Shown here one piece after another: positions 60,901-64,000 of a stretch of DNA of 64,000 nucleotides. The stretch lies in contig NC_066313.1 in the NCBI RefSeq assembly GCF_022539315.1, positions 9,427,764 to 9,491,763 on the forward strand, written 5' to 3'. The translations under genes and the position numbers were made by a program. This stretch comes from Serinus canaria (taxonomy: Eukaryota; Chordata; Aves; Passeriformes; Fringillidae). The notes under the pieces were generated by a model, which was given only the letters and a program-made list of their open reading frames with translations, was not told the DNA's origin and searched no databases. Position 1 is the first letter of the stretch; every line of letters begins with the position of its first letter.

Positions 60901-62189
60901 GAGCATTTCCAAAGGCAGACAGAGGCTATCAGCAGAGCCCTTGGAGCAGCTATGTAATGTTACAAATACTTTCTCATCTAGGTTGACTTTAGCTAAAACA
61001 ATAACAAACACAAATCCCATAGTGCTAAACAATATGTGCAATTAGTCAGAATTCATAGGTTGCACACAGATTGCTCAACTTTCCAATGGAACAGGAATGG
61101 AAACTCAGTTAATTTTCATGCAACAGGAATTACAAAATGGGAAAAAGCATCTCCTCATATGCCTAATGATAAGGGAGGATATCTAGGGAGACTGGCCAAC
61201 TGTAAAGAAACTGCTAAGGTTCCTAAACAGATGTTACTTGACCTCTTCTGAAGGATTTAAACCACAGCCAGGGTTAGTGATAATCCAGGGAACTCGGTTT
61301 TCTTTGTGGTATTGCTCTTTCCTACTGTAATTATTTAAAGTTTACATTTTTCATACAGAGGACTCAAATTAGAGGAGACTACTGGAGAGGAAAAGCACAT
61401 GTTATGAATGCATGAAAAGACAAGGAATGAAAAACCTCATATCCCCAGTCTCCTAATGTAACTTAATTTCTGCACCAAATCTCTTGCCTCTATTTTTTTC
61501 CTGTGGCCAAGATTTCCCTTTTAGACACCTGAATGAATCAACTTCTTTGAAACAGAACTGAAACATCACAAATGCATTTTTGAAAGATGTTAAAAGATTA
61601 CTTCAGTTACTGTTCTCTCTCTTGTGTATTTTTTTCCTTTCCCATTTGCTGGCTTGCACTTGAAGCTGTATTTCAGCTAAACATTATTAGCCTGTAGTCC
61701 TGATGCAAGGCAAATAATTTCCTGTATGCACTCAGTAACTTTCTAGACACAACAACGAAAAAGAATTCAAATTAATCCACCACATGAATAAATCTAAAAA
61801 TCAAACAGCATTGATAAAGCTCTATTGATAAGAAATCTGTTAAAGGAAAGAGGAGGAGGCTGGCAAAAAAAGCTCTGCAAACTGCTTGCATGTAGCAGCA
61901 ATGAGACTGTAGGAGTGAATAGGTGTCCCTTTCCATCTAGAGCACATTGAAGAATTGGGACTGCAGTCATTTGGAAAAAGAATACTTGGATTTAGTCACC
62001 AGGTAAACACCACACATACCTTGTAGGGAAAAAAAAAAAAAAAAAAAGAAAAAGAAAAGTCACTCATCAAAGGTTTAACAGATTGCCCTGAGCTACAGCT
62101 TACAGAGTGAACAACTCTTATCAAGTTGCAGCTTTGAACTGGGTTACTGCTAAAACAAAGCTCCACTGCTGGAAAGCCATCAGAGAGTT
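57931..62189. other. Unique non-coding sequence with a GC-richer patch
   Basis: No recognisable transposon. The 58230-58720 patch is GC-richer with overlapping open frames on both strands (130 codons plus, 104 codons minus), with no family resemblance. Enhancer-like wording occurs at 59200-59340 (ATGTAATTAATGCTCAG, TTTTTACGAGCATC) and at the paired TTAATTAA at 59900-59916. Confidence 0.5.
62029..62059. repeat. A-rich run (A19 plus AAAG units)
   Basis: Nineteen A, followed by GAAAAAGAAAAG. Simple repeat. Confidence 0.95.
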
Positions 62190-62480
62190 ACCCTTTTGTG
62201 GTGCTGCATCCTCCGTACAAGTGGCTTTCTAGTAAACATAAGATTAAATGTTCACTCTAGATCTCATCAACACTAAACACAAGGCTGAAATGCCCGTGGC
62301 TCACTTCCAGGCAGCAAATTAGGGAGTAATCGGTGGTGTAACTCCAAACAAGCCTTGATGCTTTTATCGACTGCATCACCATCTCATGCAAAACCTAATG
62401 TTCGGTCAATAGCTCTCCTTGGAGGGGAGCCACTAACTCAGTGTTCCTGTCAGTATCCCTTATCTCATTACAAATGGGCT
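62190..62480. promoter_or_regulatory. Candidate enhancer-like patch
   Basis: Unique sequence with several retained CpGs: AATGCCCGTGGCTC (near 62289), GAGTAATCGGTGGTG (near 62325), TTTTATCGACTGC (near 62361) and AATGTTCGGTCAATAGC (near 62397). The CpG-bearing words within about 110 bases stand out against the background. It lies partly in a 141-codon open frame of no known family. Function is inferred. Confidence 0.3.
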
Positions 62481-64000
62481 GCAGTTAGAACAGCTCTATC
62501 TCCCCAGCACTGTCGCCTCTGCTGCAACTTTCAGCACGGGCTGGCCTACACTGGATGCTGCTCTGCAGCTGTCCGAGCCTGCTCCTTCCAAAAATTCCCC
62601 TTCTGCTGCTTTTTCTGCTCTATTTCTGTGCTAAATATGCAGTCTTTCAAAACCACTGCTGCAGTAACGGCAAGGGAAAATTACAGTCTCAAAACCCCTG
62701 GAAATACCCAGTTTGGATGGACAGTTCACATTGTCCAAATTATAAGCAAAGCAGCTACTGACCCAGTTTGCAGAAGCTGAAATAGGGACAATTAGCAAGG
62801 TATGCATTTCGGTTTGCTCTATAACTGCTTGGTAAATGGTATATATGGTATGGGTCAAGTCAACCACACAGAACTGCCACATATAAAATGCCACACACTT
62901 TTTGCTGCCTCCCACCCCCAAAAGCATGTCTCAAATTGCATAGGCTAAATGTGATTCCAAATAAGGATAAGATTCAAAGCCTAAAGAAATCTATCACAAT
63001 ATTGAGTGTTTATTTAACTGATGTTTGATATTACCCACAGGTAGAAGCTACTGCCCTGCTTTAGGGTAAGGTCTGCCCTTAAACTAAGTGAAGGAAAACA
63101 GGAGTCAGAGTGGATGGGACAAAGTCTCTATAAGCACAAAGCTGTTTAAAACAACCCTTGGTCCAGTCTCCACACAACTTGTTTTGGGTTTTTTTTGGTT
63201 TTTTGTTTTTTTTTTTGTTTTGTTTTTTTTTTCCCCCTTTCTTTTTGTTTTCCCACTACTGGAATCCATTTCCCCCAGCCGAGAAGATAACACTTAACTG
63301 CCTCACAAAGACTTGCACTTAGCTCTCTTCTTTCAACAAATAAACAGGAGTTGCAAATTCCTTTCAAAACAGAAAGAGAAGCAAACCTGTTTACAAAAGT
63401 AAGATGAGTAACTTAACCCAGCCTGAGCATAGAGCACTCAGCATTTGGAGTTCTCACAAGGGAGACAGGAGCCCTCTGTTTGCAGAGAGGAGGAGAGATT
63501 TCAAACCTCTGAGCTGCAGAGGGGCTGTAGGAACTTTTTTATTCCCCCCCAACACATGGATGATTCAGAAGTCCTTAATGTACAGGGGAAAGACCAAAAA
63601 CTAGTGATGAAGCTAAGAAGGCTACTCAGGGGAAGCCAAACAGTGAAAAATTTCCCAAGTGTTAAAGGCACCTTGACAGTAACTGTGAGTTTTACTGTGA
63701 AATCAGATGGCTTTGAGAATGAAAATGTACTTTAGCAACTAACAAGCTTTCCTGATCTTTTTCTACCCGTAATGGTGACAGGTACAAAGGAAACTGCTCG
63801 TATTAGAGCATTCTAGTAAAGAAGTAGACACAACAGAGATAAAACAGAAGACAAAGTATGAGGAGTCTTACAATCAGTATGAGTATTTTCCACTAACCCT
63901 ACTGGGGCTTATAACAACTCACTGCTGGGAAAGTAAAATCATGGTGAATCATCAGAAATCCAAAGCTACTGAGTTTGTTGTCCAGAGCCGTGTTTTGCAA
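62481..64000. other. Unique non-coding sequence
   Basis: Nothing assignable apart from the T-rich tract at 63181-63251. Overlapping open frames at 63404-63735 have no family resemblance and the second begins within a non-ATG context. Confidence 0.55.
63181..63251. repeat. T-rich low-complexity tract with G and C punctuations
   Basis: GTTTTGGGTTTTTTTTGGTT-type units followed by long T runs and CCCCC. The same texture as 52141-52227. Open frames here on both strands are compositional. Confidence 0.95.

Noticed and set aside
62355..62780. 141-codon plus-strand open frame
   Set aside because: Cys/Ser-rich peptide without family resemblance; overlaps a CpG-rich enhancer-like patch. No support as a gene.
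1..64000. Search by eye for tRNA, snRNA, rRNA, CRISPR arrays and retroviral gag, pol or env
   Set aside because: None of the characteristic sequences, spaced repeats or protein motifs were seen. A covariance-model scan could still find a degraded RNA gene.

Overview
This window is nuclear DNA from a bird, probably a songbird. It is AT-rich by eye, has no compact coding, and carries two 5'-truncated CR1 LINE fragments whose ends resemble the avian CR1 terminus (REV-COMP of the ATTCTATGATTCT-type tail). An LTR-like block at about 14.3-14.7 kb resembles, from memory, endogenous retroviral LTRs common in passerine genomes. Interspersed repeats are sparse, as expected for birds. No bacterial, plasmid or organellar organisation is present.

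I find no protein-coding exon that I can assign to a known family. The longest open frames (192, 172, 141, 138 and 133 codons) show no recognisable domain, and most begin at non-ATG codons or are what long scans of such DNA yield. The window is best read as intergenic DNA or the inside of a very large intron. A few intervals have the shape of exons: a 444-base interval between good splice sites with a long open frame (31.8-32.3 kb), a terminal-exon-like interval with two AATAAA signals and an A tract (7.4-7.7 kb), an 18-base microexon-like interval (29.1 kb), and two weaker terminal-exon-like frames (2.5 and 9.5 kb). All are hypotheses.

Layout. 0-10 kb: unique AT-rich sequence with one CR1 fragment, A-rich low-complexity DNA and the weak exon candidates. 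10-15 kb: a possible solo LTR abutting a 62-base ATT microsatellite, then a GC-rich patch beside the clearer LTR. 15-24 kb: unique sequence with a GC-richer patch at 20.2-20.7 kb and enhancer-like blocks at 21.2-23.0 kb. 24.6-24.9 kb: an older CR1 fragment. 25-35 kb: unique sequence, exon candidates, a 36-base A tract. 35.2-35.6 kb: GC-richer patch, followed by enhancer-like AT-rich sequence to 36.6 kb. 40-50 kb: many short enhancer-like stretches, culminating in a dense block at 46.8-49.8 kb. 50-64 kb: unique sequence with T/G-rich and GA microsatellites and a few more enhancer-like patches.

The most interesting signal is regulatory rather than coding. The 46.8-49.8 kb block contains clean short palindromes (an inverted POU-octamer pair and two perfect 7-base-arm hairpins), many homeodomain, octamer and TGACAG-type cores, CpGs retained in a CpG-poor background, and no recognised transposon. 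This is the texture of deeply conserved enhancers in gene deserts around developmental transcription-factor genes. Conservation cannot be seen from one sequence, so this is an inference that one alignment would settle. I do not see a novel gene system in the usual sense.
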